Below, piece after piece: positions 47,418 through 63,708 of a stretch of DNA of 64,000 bases. The stretch covers positions 1,803,501 to 1,867,500 of the forward strand of contig NW_027476094.1 in assembly GCF_051020955.1 (NCBI RefSeq), read 5' to 3'. The stretch's first letter is position 1; each line of letters starts with the position of its first letter. Under the pieces are notes generated by a model. The model was given only the letters and a program-made list of their open reading frames with translations. It did not search any database and was not told the DNA's origin. The position numbers and the translations under genes were made by a program. Source of the DNA: Megalopta genalis. Its lineage: Eukaryota; Arthropoda; Insecta; Hymenoptera; Halictidae.

Positions 47418-47588
47418 GAACAACAAGAACAGCAAGAACAACAACAACAACAACCAGAACAACAACAACAACAACAAGAACAACAAGAACAACAACATGA
47501 ACAACAAGAACATCAACAACCAGAACAACAACAGCAACAAGAGCAACAAGAGCAGCAAGAGCAACAAGAGCAACAAGAACAACAAGAA

Positions 47589-47619
<31 letters not shown>

Positions 47620-47642
47620 AAGAACAACAAGAACAACAAGAA

Positions 47643-47673
<31 letters not shown>

Positions 47674-48182
47674 AAGAACAACAAGGACAACAACAACAAC
47701 AACAACAAGAACATCAAGAACAACAAGAGCAACAAGAACAAGAACAGGAAGAACAACAACAACAACAACAACAAGAACAACAAAAACAAGAACAACAACA
47801 ACAACAACAACCGGAACAACAAGAACAACAAGAACAACCAGAACAACAACAACAAGAACAACAAGAACAACAAGAACAACAAGAACAACAAGAACAACAA
47901 GAACAACAAGAACAACAAGAACAACAAGAACAACAAGGACAACAAGAACAACAAGAACAACAAGAACAACAAGAACAACAAGAACAACAAGAACAACAAG
48001 AACAACAAGAACAACAAGAACAACAAGAACAACAAGAACAACAAGAAAAACAAGAACAACAAGAACAACAAGAACAACCAGAACAACGAGAACAACGAGA
48101 ACAACGAGAACAACGAGAACAACGAGAACGACGAGAACGACGAGAACGACGAGAACGACGAGAACAACGAGAACAACGAGAA

Positions 48183-48213
<31 letters not shown>

Positions 48214-49025
48214 AAGAACAACAAGAACAACGAGAACAACAAGAACAACAAGAACAACAAGAACAACAAGAACAAGAACAGCAAGAACAACAAGAACAAC
48301 GAGAACAACGAGAACAACGAGAACAACGAGAACAACAAGAACAACAAGAACAACAAGAACAAGAACAGGAAGAACAACAACAACAACAAGAACAACAAAA
48401 ACAAGAACAACAACAAGAACAACAACAACAACAAGAACGACAAGAACAACAAGAACAACAAGAACATCAAGAACAAAAAGAACAACAACAACATGAACAA
48501 CAAGAACATCAACAACCAGAACAACAAGAACAACAACAGCGACAAGAGCAACAAGAGCAACAAGAGCAACAAGAACAACAAGAACAACAACGACAACAAG
48601 AACAACAAGAACAACAACAACATGAACAACAAGAACATCAACAACCAGAAGAACAAGAACAACAACAGCAACAAGTGCAACAAGAGCAACAAGAACTACA
48701 ACAATAACAAGGACAGCAACAACAACTACAACAAGAACAGCAAGAACAACAAGAACAACAAGAACAACAAGAACAACAACAACAACAAGAACAACAAGAA
48801 CAACAAGAACAACAAGATCAACAAGAACAAGAACAGCAAGAACAACAACAACAAGAACAGCAAGAACAACAACAACAACAACAACAAGAACAACAAGAAC
48901 AACAAGAACAACAAGAACAACCAGAACAACGAGAACAACGAGAACAACGAGAACAACGAGAACAACGAGAACGACGAGAACGACGAGAACGACGAGAACG
49001 ACGAGAACAACGAGAACAACGAGAA

Positions 49026-49056
<31 letters not shown>

Positions 49057-50081
49057 AAGAACAACAAGAACAACGAGAACAACAAGAACAACAAGAACAA
49101 CAAGAACAACAAGAACAAGAACAGCAAGAACAACAAGAACAACGAGAACAACGAGAACAACGAGAACAACGAGAACAACAAGAACAACAAGAACAACAAG
49201 AACAAGAACAGGAAGAACAACAACAACAACAAGAACAACAAAAACAAGAACAACAACAAGAACAACACGAACAACAACAAGAACAACAACAACAACAAGA
49301 ACGACAAGAACAACAAGAACAACAAGAACATCAAGAACAAAAAGAACAACAACAGCATGAACAACAAGAACATCAACAACCAGAACAACAAGAACAACAA
49401 CAGCGACAAGAGCAACAAGAGCAACAAGAGCAACAAGAACAACAAGAACAACAACGACAACAAGAACAACAAGAACAACAACAACATGAACAACAAGAAC
49501 ATCAACAACCAGAAGAACAAGAACAACAACAGCAACAAGTGCAACAAGAGCAACAAGAACTACAACAATAACAAGGACAGCAACAACAACTACAACAAGA
49601 ACAGCAAGAACAACAAGAACAACAAGAACAACAAGAACAACAACAACAACAAGAACAACAAGAACAACAAGAACAACAAGATCAACAAGAACAAGAACAG
49701 CAAGAACAACAACAACAAGAACAGCAAGAACAACAACAACAACAACAACAACAAGAACAACAGGAACAACAACAGCAAGAACAACAAGAACATCAAGAAC
49801 AACAACAACAAGAACAACAACAAGAACAACAAGAACAACAAGATCAACAAAAACAACAACTACAACAAGAACAGCAAGAACAACAACAACAAGAAGAACA
49901 ACAAGAACAGAAAGAACAACAAGGACAACAAGAACAAGAACAGCAAGAGCAACAACAACAAGAACCACATGAACAACAACAACAAGAACAACAACAACAA
50001 CAACAACAACAGGAACAACAAGAACCACAACGACAAGAACAACAACAACAAGAACAACAAAAACAAGAACAACAAGAACAA

Positions 50082-50130
<49 letters not shown>

Positions 50131-51866
50131 AAGAGCAACAAGAGCAACAAGAACAACAAGAACAACAAGAACAACAAGAACAACAAGAACAACAAGAACA
50201 ACAAGAACAACAAGAACAACAAGAACAACAAGAACAACAAGAACAACAAGAACAACAAGAACAACAAGAACAACAAGAACAACAAGAACAACAAGAACAA
50301 CAACAACATGAACAACAAGAACAACAACAGCAACAACAGCAACAAGAGCAACAAGAGCAACAAGAGCAACAAGAGCAACAAGAACAACAAGAACAACAAG
50401 ATCAACAAGAACTACAAGAACAACAAGAAAAACAAGAACAAGAACAGGAAGAACAACGACAACAACAACAACAAGAACAACAAAAACAAGAACAACAACA
50501 ACAACAACAACAACAACCGGAACAACAAGAACAACAAGAACAACCAGAACAACAACAACAAGAACAACAAGAACAACAAGAACAACAAGAACAACAAGAA
50601 CAACAAGAACAACAAGAACAACAAGAACAACAAGAACAACAAGAACAACAAGAACAACAAGAACAACAAGAACAACAAGAACAACAAGAACAACAACAAC
50701 AACATGAACAACAAGAACATCAACAATCAGAACAACAACAGCAACAAGAGCAACAAGAGCAGCAAGAGCAACAAGAGCAACAAGAACAACAAGAACAACA
50801 AGATCAACAAGAACTACAAGAACAACAAGAAAAACAAGAACAAGAACAGGAAGAACAACAACTACAACAAGAACAACAAAAACAAGAACAACAACAACAA
50901 CAACAACAACCGGAACAACAAGAACAACAACAACAACCAGAACAACAACAACAAGAACAACAAGAACAACAAGAACAACAAGAACAACAAGAACAACAAG
51001 AACAACAAGAACAACAAGAACAACAAGAACAACAAGAACAAGAAGAACAACAAGAACAACAAGAACAACAAGAACAACAAGAACAACAAGAACAACAAGA
51101 ACAACAAGAACAACAAGAACAACAAGAACAACAAGAACAACAAGAACAACAAGAACAACAAGAACAACAAGAACAACAAGAACAACAAGAACAACAAGAA
51201 CAACAAGAACAACAAGAACAACAAGAACAACAAGAACAACAAGAACAACAAGAACAACAACAACATGAACAACAAGAACAACAACAGCAACAACAGCAAC
51301 AAGAGCAACAAGAGCAACAGGAGCAACAAGAACAACGAGAATAACAAGAACAACAACAACAACAACAACAACAACTAGAACAACAAGAACAACAAGAACA
51401 ACAAGAACAACAAGAACAACAAGAACAACAAGGACAACAACAACAACAACAAGAACAACAAGAACAACAAGAACAACAAGAACAACAAGAACAACAAGAA
51501 CAACAAGAACAACAAGAACAACAACAACATTAACAACAAGAACAACAACAGCAACAACAACAACAAGGACAACAAGAACAACAAGAACAACAAGAACAAC
51601 AAGAACAACAAGAACAACAAGAACAACAAGGACAACAACAACAATAACACCAAGAACAGCAAGGACAACAAGAACAACAAGAACAAGAACAGCGAGAACA
51701 ACAACAAGAAGAACTACATGAACAACAACAACAAGAACAACAAGAACAACAACAACAACAGGAACAACAAGAACAACAACAACAACAAGAATAACATAAA
51801 CAAGAACAACAACAACAAGAAGAAGAACAACCAGAAGAACAACAAGAACAACAAGAACAGCAAGAG

Positions 51867-51899
<33 letters not shown>

Positions 51900-52277
51900 G
51901 AACAACAAGAACAGCAAGAACAACAACAACAACAACCAGAACAACAACAACAACAACAAGAACAACAAGAACAACAACAACATGAACAACAAGAACATCA
52001 ACAATCAGAACAACAACAGCAACAAGAGCAACAAGAGCAGCAAGAGCAACAAGAGCAACAAGAACAACAAGAACAACAAGATCAACAAGAACTACAAGAA
52101 CAACAAGAAAAACAAGAACAAGAACAGCAAGAACAACAAGAACAACAAGAACAACAAGAACAACAAGAACAACAAGAACAACAAGAACAACAAGAACAAC
52201 AAGAACAACAAGAACAACAAAAACAACAAGAACAACAAGAACAACAAGAACAACAAGAACAACAAGAACAACAAGAA

Positions 52278-52308
<31 letters not shown>

Positions 52309-52427
52309 AAGAACAACAAGGACAACAACAACAACAACAACAAGAACATCAAGAACAACAAGAACAACAAGAACAACAAGAACAACAAGAACAACAAGAA
52401 CAACAAGAACAACAAGAACAACAAGAA

Positions 52428-52458
<31 letters not shown>

Positions 52459-52853
52459 AAGAACAACAAGGACAACAACAACAACAACAACAAGAACAAC
52501 AAGAACAACAACGACAACAAGAGCAACAAGAACATCAAGAACAAAAAGAACAACAACAACATGAACAACAAGAACACCAACAACCAGAACAACAAGAACA
52601 ACAACAGCGACAAGAGCAACAAGAGCAACAAGAGCAACAAGAACAACAAGAACAACAACGACAACAAGAACAACAAGAACAACAACAACATGAACAACAA
52701 GAACATCAACAACCAGAAGAACAAGAACAACAACAGCAACAAGTGCAACAAGAGCAACAAGAGCAACAAGAGCAACAAGAGCAACAAGAACAACAAGAAC
52801 AACAAGAACAACAAGATCAACAAGAGCAACAAGAACAACAAGAACAACAAGAA

Positions 52854-52884
<31 letters not shown>

Positions 52885-53268
52885 AAGAACAACAAGGACA
52901 ACAAGAACAAGAACAGCGAGAACAACAACAAGAAGAACTACATGAACAACAACAACAAGAACAACAAGAACAACAACAACAACAGGAACAACAAGAACAA
53001 CATGAACAGAAAGAACAGCAAGAACAACAAGAACAACAAGAACAACAAGAACAACAAGAACAACAAGAACAAGAACAGGAGGAACAACAACAACAACAAG
53101 AACAACAAAAACAAGAACAACAACAAGAACAACACGAACAACAACAAGAACAACAACAACAACAAGAACAACAAGAACAACAAGAACAACAAGAACAACA
53201 AGAACAACAAGAACAACAAGAGCAACAAGAACAAGAACAGCAAGAACAACAACAACAAGAACAGCAAG

Positions 53269-53302
<34 letters not shown>

Positions 53303-54572
53303 GGGACAACAACAGCAAGAACAACAAGAACAACAAGAACAACAAGAAAAACAAGAACAAGAACAACAACATCAACCAGAACAACAACAACATTAACAAC
53401 AAGAACAACAACAGCAACAACAACAACAAGAACAACAAGAACAAGAAGAACAACAAGAACAACGAGAACAACGAGAACAACGAGAACAACGAGAACAACA
53501 ACAAGAACAACAACAACAACTAGAACAACAAGAACAACGAGAACACCAAGAACAACAGGAACAACAAGAACAACAAGAACAACAAGAACATCAAGAACAA
53601 CACCAACATGAACAACAAGAGCATCAACAACCAGAACAACAACAACAACAACATCAACAAGAACAAAAAGAACAACAACAACATGAACAACAAGAACATC
53701 AACAACCAGAACAACAAGAACAACAACAGCAACAAGAGCAACAAGAGCAACAAGAGCAACAAGAGCAACAAGAGCAACAAGAGCAACAAGAACAACAAGA
53801 ACAACAAGAACAACAAGATCAACAAGAACAACAAAAACAACAAGAACAACAAGGACAACAACAACAATAACACCAAGAACAGCAAGGACAACAAGAACAA
53901 CAAGAACAAGAACAGCGAGAACAACAGCAAGAAGAACTACATGAACAACAACAACAAGAACAACAAGAACAACAACAACAACAGGAACAACAAGAACAAC
54001 AACAACAACAAGAATAACATAAACAAGAACAACAGCAACAAGAAGAAGAACAACAAGAAGAACAACAAGAACAACAAGAACAGCAAGAGCAACAACAACA
54101 ACAACAACATCAACAACAAGAAGAACAACAAGAACAGCAAGAACAACAACAACAACAACCAGAACAACAACAACAACAACAAGAACAACAAGAACAACAA
54201 CAACATGAACAACAAGAACATCAACAACCAGAACAACAACAGCAACAAGAGCAACAAGAGCAGCAAGAGCAACAAGAGCAACAAGAACAACAAGAACAAC
54301 AAGATCAACAAGAACTACAAGAACAACAAGAACAACAAGAACAAGAACAGCAAGAACAACAAGAACAACAAGAACAACAAGAACAACAAGAACAACAAGA
54401 ACAACAAGAACAACAAGAACAACAAGAACAACAAGAACAACAAGAACAACAAGAACAACAAGAACAACAAGAACAACAAGAACAACAAGAACAACAAGAA
54501 CAACAAGAACAACAAGAACAACAAGAACAACAAGAACAACAAGAACAACAAGAACAACAAGAACAACAAGAA

Positions 54573-54603
<31 letters not shown>

Positions 54604-54626
54604 AAGAACAACAAGAACAACATAAA

Positions 54627-54657
<31 letters not shown>

Positions 54658-55853
54658 AAGAACAACAAGGACAACAACAACAACAACAACAAGAACATCA
54701 AGAACAACAAGAGCAACAAGAACAAGAACAGGAAGAACAACAACAACAACAACAAGAACAACAAAAACAAGAACAACAACAACAACAACAACAACAACCG
54801 GAACAACAAGAACAACAAGAACAACCAGAACAACAACAACAAGAACAACAAGAACAACAAGAACAACAAGAACAACAAGATCAACAAGAACAACAAGAAC
54901 AACAAGAACAACAAGAACTACAAGAACAACAAGAACAACAAGAACAACAAGAACAACAAGAACAACAAGAACAACAAGAACAACAAGAACAACAAGAACA
55001 ACAAGAACAACAAGAACAACAAGAACAACAAGAACAACAAGAACAACAAGAACAACAAGAACAACAACAACATGAACAACAAGAACAACAACAGCAACAA
55101 CAGCAACAAGAGCAACAAGAGCAACAAGAGCAACAGGAGCAACAAGAACAACGAGAATAACAAGAACAACAACAACAACAACAACAACAACTAGAACAAC
55201 AAGAACAAAAAGAACAACAAGAACAACGAGAACAACGAGAACAACGAGAACAACAACAAGAACAACAACAACAACTAGAACAACAAGAACAACAAGAACA
55301 CCAAGAACAACAAGAACAACAAGAACAACAAGAACAACAAGAACAACAAGAACATCAAGAACAACACCAACATGAACAAGAAGAGCATCAACAACCAGAA
55401 CAACAACAACAACAACATCAACAAGAACAAAAAGAACAACAACAACATGAACAACAAGAACATCAACAACCAGAACAACAACAACAACAACAGCAACAAG
55501 AGCAACAAGAGCAACAAGAGCAACAAGAGCAACAAGAGCAACAAGAGCAACAAGAACAACAAGAACAACAAGAACAACAAGATCAACAAGAACAACAAAA
55601 ACAACAAGAACAACAAGGACAACAACAACAATAACACCAAGAACAGCAAGGACAACAAGAACAACAAGAACAAGAACAGCGAGAACAACAACAAGAAGAA
55701 CTACATGAACAACAACAACAAGAACAACAAGAACAACAACAACAACAGGAACAACAAGAACAACAACAACAACAAGAATAACATAAACAAGAACAACAAC
55801 AACAAGAAGAAGAACAACCAGAAGAACAACAAGAACAACAAGAACAGCAAGAG

Positions 55854-55886
<33 letters not shown>

Positions 55887-56306
55887 GAACAACAAGAACA
55901 GCAAGAACAACAACAACAACAACCAGAACAACAACAACAACAAGAACAACAAGAACGACAACAACATGAACAACAAGAACATCAACAATCAGAACAACAA
56001 CAGCAACAAGAGCAACAAGAGCAGCAAGAGCAACAAGAGCAACAAGAACAACAAGAACAACAAGATCAACGAGAACTACAAGAACAACAAGAAAAACAAG
56101 AACAAGAACAGCAAGAACAACAAGAACAACAAGAACAACAAGAACAACAAGAACAACAAGAACAACAAGAACAACAAGAACAACAAGAACAACAAGAACA
56201 ACAAGAACAACAAGAACAACAAGAACAACAAGAACAACAAGAACAACAAGAACAACAAGAACAACAAGAACAACAAGAACAACAAGAACAACAAGAACAA
56301 CAAGAA

Positions 56307-56337
<31 letters not shown>

Positions 56338-56360
56338 AAGAACAACAAGAACAACAAAAA

Positions 56361-56391
<31 letters not shown>

Positions 56392-58097
56392 AAGAACAAC
56401 AAGGACAACAACAACAACAACAAGAACATCAAGAACAACAAGAGCAACAAGAACAAGAACAGGAAGAACAACAACAACAACAACAACAACAAGAACAACA
56501 AAAACAAGAACAACAACAACAACAACAACAACAACCGGAACAACAAGAACAACAAGAACAACAAGAACAACCAGAACAACAACAACAAGAACAACAAGAA
56601 CAACAAGAACAACAAGAACAACAAGAACAACAAGAACAACAAGAACAACAAGAACAACAAGAACAACAAGAACAACAAGAACAACAAGAACAACAAGAAC
56701 AACAAGAACAACAAGGACAACAACAACAACAACAACAAGAACATCAAGAACAACAAGAGCAACAAGAACAAGAACAGGAAGAACAACAACAACAACAACA
56801 ACAAGAACAACAAAAACAAGAACAACAACAACAACAACAACAACCGGAACAACAAGAACAACAAGAACAACAAGAACAACCAGAACAACAACAACAAGAA
56901 CAACAAGAACAACAAGAACAACAAGAACAACAAGAACAACAAGAACAACAAGAACAACAAGAACAACAAGAACAACAAGAACAACAAGAACAACAAGAAC
57001 AACAAGAACAACAAGAACAACAAGAACAACAAGAACATCAAGAACATCAAGAACAACAAGAACAACAAGAACAACAAGAACAACAAGAACAACAAGAACA
57101 ACAAGAACAACAAGAACAACAAGAACAACAAGAACAACAAGAACAACAACAACATGAACAACAAGAACAACAACAGCAACAACAGCAACAAGAGCAACAA
57201 GAGCAACAAGAGCAACAGGAGCAACAAGAACAACGAGAATAACAAGAACAACAACAACAACAACAACAACAACTAGAACAACAAGAACAACAAGAACAAC
57301 AAGAACAACAAGAACAACAAGGACAACAACAACAACAACAAGAACAACAAGAACAACAAGAACAACAAGAACAACAAGAACAACAAGAACAACAAGAACA
57401 ACAACAACATTAACAACAAGAACAACAACAGCAACAACAACAACAAGGACAACAAGAACAACAAGAACAAAAAGAACAACAAGAACAACGAGAACAACGA
57501 GAACAACGAGAACAACAACAAGAACAACAACAACAACTAGAACAACAAGAACAACAAGAACACCAAGAACAACAAGAACAACAAGAACAACAAGAACAAC
57601 AAGAACATCAAGAACAACACCAACATGAACAACAAGAGCATCAACAACCAGAACAACAACAACAACAACATCAACAAGAACAAAAAGAACAACAACAACA
57701 TGAACAACAAGAACATCAACAACCAGAACAACAACAACAACAACAGCAACAAGAGCAACAAGAGCAACAAGAGCAACAAGAGCAACAAGAGCAACAAGAA
57801 CAACAAGAACAACAAGAACAACAAGATCAACAAGAACAACAAAAACAACAAGAACAACAAGGACAACAACAACAATAACACCAAGAACAGCAAGGACAAC
57901 AAGAACAACAAGAACAAGAACAGCGAGAACAACAACAAGAAGAACTACATGAACAACAACAACAAGAACAACAAGAACAACAACAACAACAGGAACAACA
58001 AGAACAACAACAACAACAAGAATAACATAAACAAGAACAACAACAACAAGAAGAAGAACAACCAGAAGAACAACAAGAACAACAAGAACAGCAAGAG

Positions 58098-58130
<33 letters not shown>

Positions 58131-58535
58131 GAACAACAAGAACAGCAAGAACAACAACAACAACAACCAGAACAACAACAACAACAACAAGAACAACAAG
58201 AACAACAACAACATGAACAACAAGAACATCAACAATCAGAACAACAACAGCAACAAGAGCAACAAGAGCAGCAAGAGCAACAAGAGCAACAAGAACAACA
58301 AGAACAACAAGATCAACAAGAACTACAAGAACAACAAGAAAAACAAGAACAAGAACAGCAAGAACAACAAGAACAACAAGAACAACAAGAACAACAAGAA
58401 CAACAAGAACAACAAGAACAACAAGAACAACAAGAACAACAAAAACAACAAGAACAACAAGAACAACAAAAACAACAAAAACAACAAGAACAACAAGAAC
58501 AACAAGAACAACAAGAACAACAAGAACAACAAGAA

Positions 58536-58566
<31 letters not shown>

Positions 58567-58601
58567 AAGAACAACAAGGACAACAACAACAACAACAAGA
58601 A

Positions 58602-58632
<31 letters not shown>

Positions 58633-59315
58633 AAGAACAACAAGGACAACAACAACAACAACAACAAGAACAACAAGAACAACAACGACAACAAGAGCAA
58701 CAAGAACATCAAGAACAAAAAGAACAACAACAACATGAACAACAAGAACATCAACAACCAGAACAACAAGAACAACAACAGCGACAAGAGCAACAAGAGC
58801 AACAAGAGCAACAAGAACAACAAGAACAACAACGACAACAAGAACAACAAGAACAACAACAACATGAACAACAAGAACATCAACAACCAGAAGAACAAGA
58901 ACAACAACAGCAACAAGTGCAACAAGAGCAACAAGAGCAACAAGAGCAACAAGAGCAACAAGAACAACAAGGACAACAAGAACAAGAACAGCGAGAACAA
59001 CAACAAGAAGAACTACATGAACAACAACAACAAGAACAACAAGAACAACAACAACAACAGGAACAACAAGAACAACATGAACAGAAAGAACAGCAAGAAC
59101 AACAAGAACAACAAGAACAACAAGAACAACAAGAACAACAAGAACAACAAGAACAAGAACAGGAGGAACAACAACAACAACAAGAACAACAAAAACAAGA
59201 ACAACAACAAGAACAACACGAACAACAACAAGAACAACAACAACAACAAGAACAACAAGAACAACAAGAACAACAAGAACAACAAGAACAACAAGAACAA
59301 CAAGAACAACAAGAA

Positions 59316-59364
<49 letters not shown>

Positions 59365-59396
59365 AAGAACAACAAGAACAACAAGAACAACAAGTA

Positions 59397-59427
<31 letters not shown>

Positions 59428-60165
59428 AAGAACAACAAGGACAACAACAACAACAACAACAAGAACAACAAGAACAACAACGACAACAAGAGCAACAAGA
59501 ACATCAAGAACAAAAAGAACAACAACAACATGAACAACAAGAACATCAACAACCAGAACAACAAGAACAACAACAGCGACAAGAGCAACAAGAGCAACAA
59601 GAGCAACAAGAACAACAAGAACAACAACGACAACAAGAACAACAAGAACAACAACAACATGAACAACAAGAACATCAACAACCAGAAGAACAAGAACAAC
59701 AACAGCAACAAGTGCAACTAGAGCAACAAGAGCAACAAGAGCAACAAGAGCAACAAGAACAACAAGGACAACAAGAACAAGAACAGCGAGAACAACAACA
59801 AGAAGAACTACATGAACAACAACAACAAGAACAACAAGAACAACAACAACAACAGGAACAACAAGAACAACATGAACAGAAAGAACAGCAAGAACAACAA
59901 GAACAACAAGAACAACAAGAACAACAAGAACAACAAGAACAAGAACAGGAGGAACAACAACAACAACAAGAACAACAAAAACAAGAACAACAACAAGAAC
60001 AACACGAACAACAACAAGAACAACAACAACAACAAGAACAACAAGAACAACAAGAACAACAAGAACAACAAGAACAACAAGAACAACAAGAACAACAAGA
60101 ACAACAAGAACAACAAGAGCAACAAGAACAAGAACAGCAAGAACAACAACAACAAGAACAGCAAG

Positions 60166-60196
<31 letters not shown>

Positions 60197-60965
60197 GGAA
60201 CAACAACAGCAAGAACAACAAGAACAACAAGAACAACAAGAAAAACAAGAACAAGAACAACAACATCAACCAGAACAACAACAACATTAACAACAAGAAC
60301 AACAAGAGCAACAACAACAACAAGAACAACAAGAACAAAAAGAACAACAAGAACAACGAGAACAACGAGAACAACGAGAACAACGAGAACAACAACAAGA
60401 ACAACAACAACAACTAGAACAACAAGAACAACGAGAACACCAAGAACAACAGGAACAACAAGAACAACAAGAACATCAAGAACAACACCAACATGAACAA
60501 CAAGAGCATCAACAACCAGAACAACAACAACAACAACATCAACAAGAACAAAAAGAACGACAACAACATGAACAACAAGAACATCAACAACCAGAACAAC
60601 AAGAACAACAACAGCAACAAGAGCAACAAGAGCAACAAGAGCAACAAGAGCAACAAGAGCAACAAGAACAACAAGAACAACAAGAACAACAAGATCAACA
60701 AGAACAACAAAAACAACAAGAACAACAAGGACAACAACAACAATAACACCAAGAACAGCAAGGACAACAAGAACAACAAGAACAAGAACAGCGAGAACAA
60801 CAGCAAGAAGAACTACATGAACAACAACAACAAGAACAACAAGAACAACAACAACAACAGGAACAACAAGAACAACAACAACAACAAGAATAACATAAAC
60901 AAGAACAACAGCAACAAGAAGAAGAACAACAAGAAGAACAACAAGAACAACAAGAACAGCAAGAG

Positions 60966-60998
<33 letters not shown>

Positions 60999-61178
60999 GA
61001 ACAACAAGAACAGCAAGAACAACAACAACAACAACCAGAACAACAACAACAACAACAAGAACAACAAGAACAACAACATGAACAACAAGAACATCAACAA
61101 CCAGAACAACAACAGCAACAAGAGCAACAAGAGCAGCAAGAGCAACAAGAGCAACAAGAACAACAAGAACAACAAGAA

Positions 61179-61209
<31 letters not shown>

Positions 61210-61223
61210 AAGAACAACAAGAA

Positions 61224-61254
<31 letters not shown>

Positions 61255-61763
61255 AAGAACAACAAGGACAACAACAACAACAACAACAAGAACATCAAGA
61301 ACAACAAGAGCAACAAGAACAAGAACAGGAAGAACAACAACAACAACAACAACAAGAACAACAAAAACAAGAACAACAACAACAACAACAACCGGAACAA
61401 CAAGAACAACAAGAACAACCAGAACAACAACAACAAGAACAACAAGAACAACAAGAACAACAAGAACAACAAGAACAACAAGAACAACAAGAACAACAAG
61501 AACAACAAGAACAACAAGGACAACAAGAACAACAAGAACAACAAGAACAACAAGAACAACAAGAACAACAAGAACAACAAGAACAACAAGAACAACAAGA
61601 ACAACAAGAACAACAAGAACAACAAGAAAAACAAGAACAACAAGAACAACAAGAACAACCAGAACAACGAGAACAACGAGAACAACGAGAACAACGAGAA
61701 CAACGAGAACGACGAGAACGACGAGAACGACGAGAACGACGAGAACAACGAGAACAACGAGAA

Positions 61764-61794
<31 letters not shown>

Positions 61795-62603
61795 AAGAAC
61801 AACAAGAACAACGAGAACAAAAAGAACAACAAGAACAACAAGAACAACAAGAACAAGAACAGCAAGAACAACAAGAACAACGAGAACAACGAGAACAACG
61901 AGAACAACGAGAACAACAAGAACAACAAGAACAACAAGAACAAGAACAGGAAGAACAACAACAACAACAAGAACAACAAAAACAAGAACAACAACAAGAA
62001 CAACAACAACAACAAGAACGACAAGAACAACAAGAACAACAAGAACATCAAGAACAAAAAGAACAACAACAACATGAACAACAAGAACATCAACAACCAG
62101 AACAACAAGAACAACAACAGCGACAAGAGCAACAAGAGCAACAAGAGCAACAAGAACAACAAGAACAACAACGACAACAAGAACAACAAGAACAACAACA
62201 ACATGAACAACAAGAACATCAACAACCAGAAGAACAAGAACAACAACAGCAACAAGTGCAACAAGAGCAACAAGAACTACAACAATAACAAGGACAGCAA
62301 CAACAACTACAACAAGAACAGCAAGAACAACAAGAACAACAAGAACAACAAGAACAACAACAACAAGAACAACAAGAACAACAAGAACAACAAGATCAAC
62401 AAGAACAAGAACAGCAAGAACAACAACAACAAGAACAGCAAGAACAACAACAACAACAACAACAAGAACAACAAGAACAACAAGAACAACAAGAACAACC
62501 AGAACAACGAGAACAACGAGAACAACGAGAACAACGAGAACAACGAGAACGACGAGAACGACGAGAACGACGAGAACGACGAGAACAACGAGAACAACGA
62601 GAA

Positions 62604-62634
<31 letters not shown>

Positions 62635-63659
62635 AAGAACAACAAGAACAACGAGAACAACAAGAACAACAAGAACAACAAGAACAACAAGAACAAGAAC
62701 AGCAAGAACAACAAGAACAACGAGAACAACGAGAACAACGAGAACAACGAGAACAACAAGAACAACAAGAACAACAAGAACAAGAACAGGAAGAACAACA
62801 ACAACAACAAGAACAACAAAAACAAGAACAACAACAAGAACAACACGAACAACAACAAGAACAACAACAACAACAAGAACGACAAGAACAACAAGAACAA
62901 CAAGAACATCAAGAACAAAAAGAACAACAACAGCATGAACAACAAGAACATCAACAACCAGAACAACAAGAACAACAACAGCGACAAGAGCAACAAGAGC
63001 AACAAGAGCAACAAGAACAACAAGAACAACAACGACAACAAGAACAACAAGAACAACAACAACATGAACAACAAGAACATCAACAACCAGAAGAACAAGA
63101 ACAACAACAGCAACAAGTGCAACAAGAGCAACAAGAACTACAACAATAACAAGGACAGCAACAACAACTACAACAAGAACAGCAAGAACAACAAGAACAA
63201 CAAGAACAACAAGAACAACAACAACAACAAGAACAACAAGAACAACAAGAACAACAAGATCAACAAGAACAAGAACAGCAAGAACAACAACAACAAGAAC
63301 AGCAAGAACAACAACAACAACAACAACAACAAGAACAACAGGAACAACAACAGCAAGAACAACAAGAACATCAAGAACAACAACAACAAGAACAACAACA
63401 AGAACAACAAGAACAACAAGATCAACAAAAACAACAACTACAACAAGAACAGCAAGAACAACAACAACAAGAAGAACAACAAGAACAGAAAGAACAACAA
63501 GGACAACAAGAACAAGAACAGCAAGAGCAACAACAACAAGAACCACATGAACAACAACAACAAGAACAACAAGAACAACAACAACAACAGGAACAACAAG
63601 AACCACAACGACAAGAACAACAACAACAAGAACAACAAAAACAAGAACAACAAGAACAA

Positions 63660-63708
<49 letters not shown>

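Larger units (their letters stand above)
47100..50150 (+). repeat. Charged family B segment
   Basis: This segment recurs at about 60.7-63.7 kb, offset 13,578-13,581. It contains two RERRE clusters, GTG-bearing VQQEQ words near 48.67 and 49.54 kb, and in-frame TAA at 47163, 47310, 48705 and 49569. The stretch at 49.89-49.98 kb matches the first 110 bases of the window. Confidence 0.78.

Noticed and set aside
33174..60290. Frame-3 stretches beginning with GTG at 33174, 39330, 45345, 52743 and 58917, read as separate genes
   Set aside because: The GTG is a Val codon inside VQQEQ repeats and the Gln/Glu pattern continues upstream without change. No ribosome-binding site or promoter precedes it.
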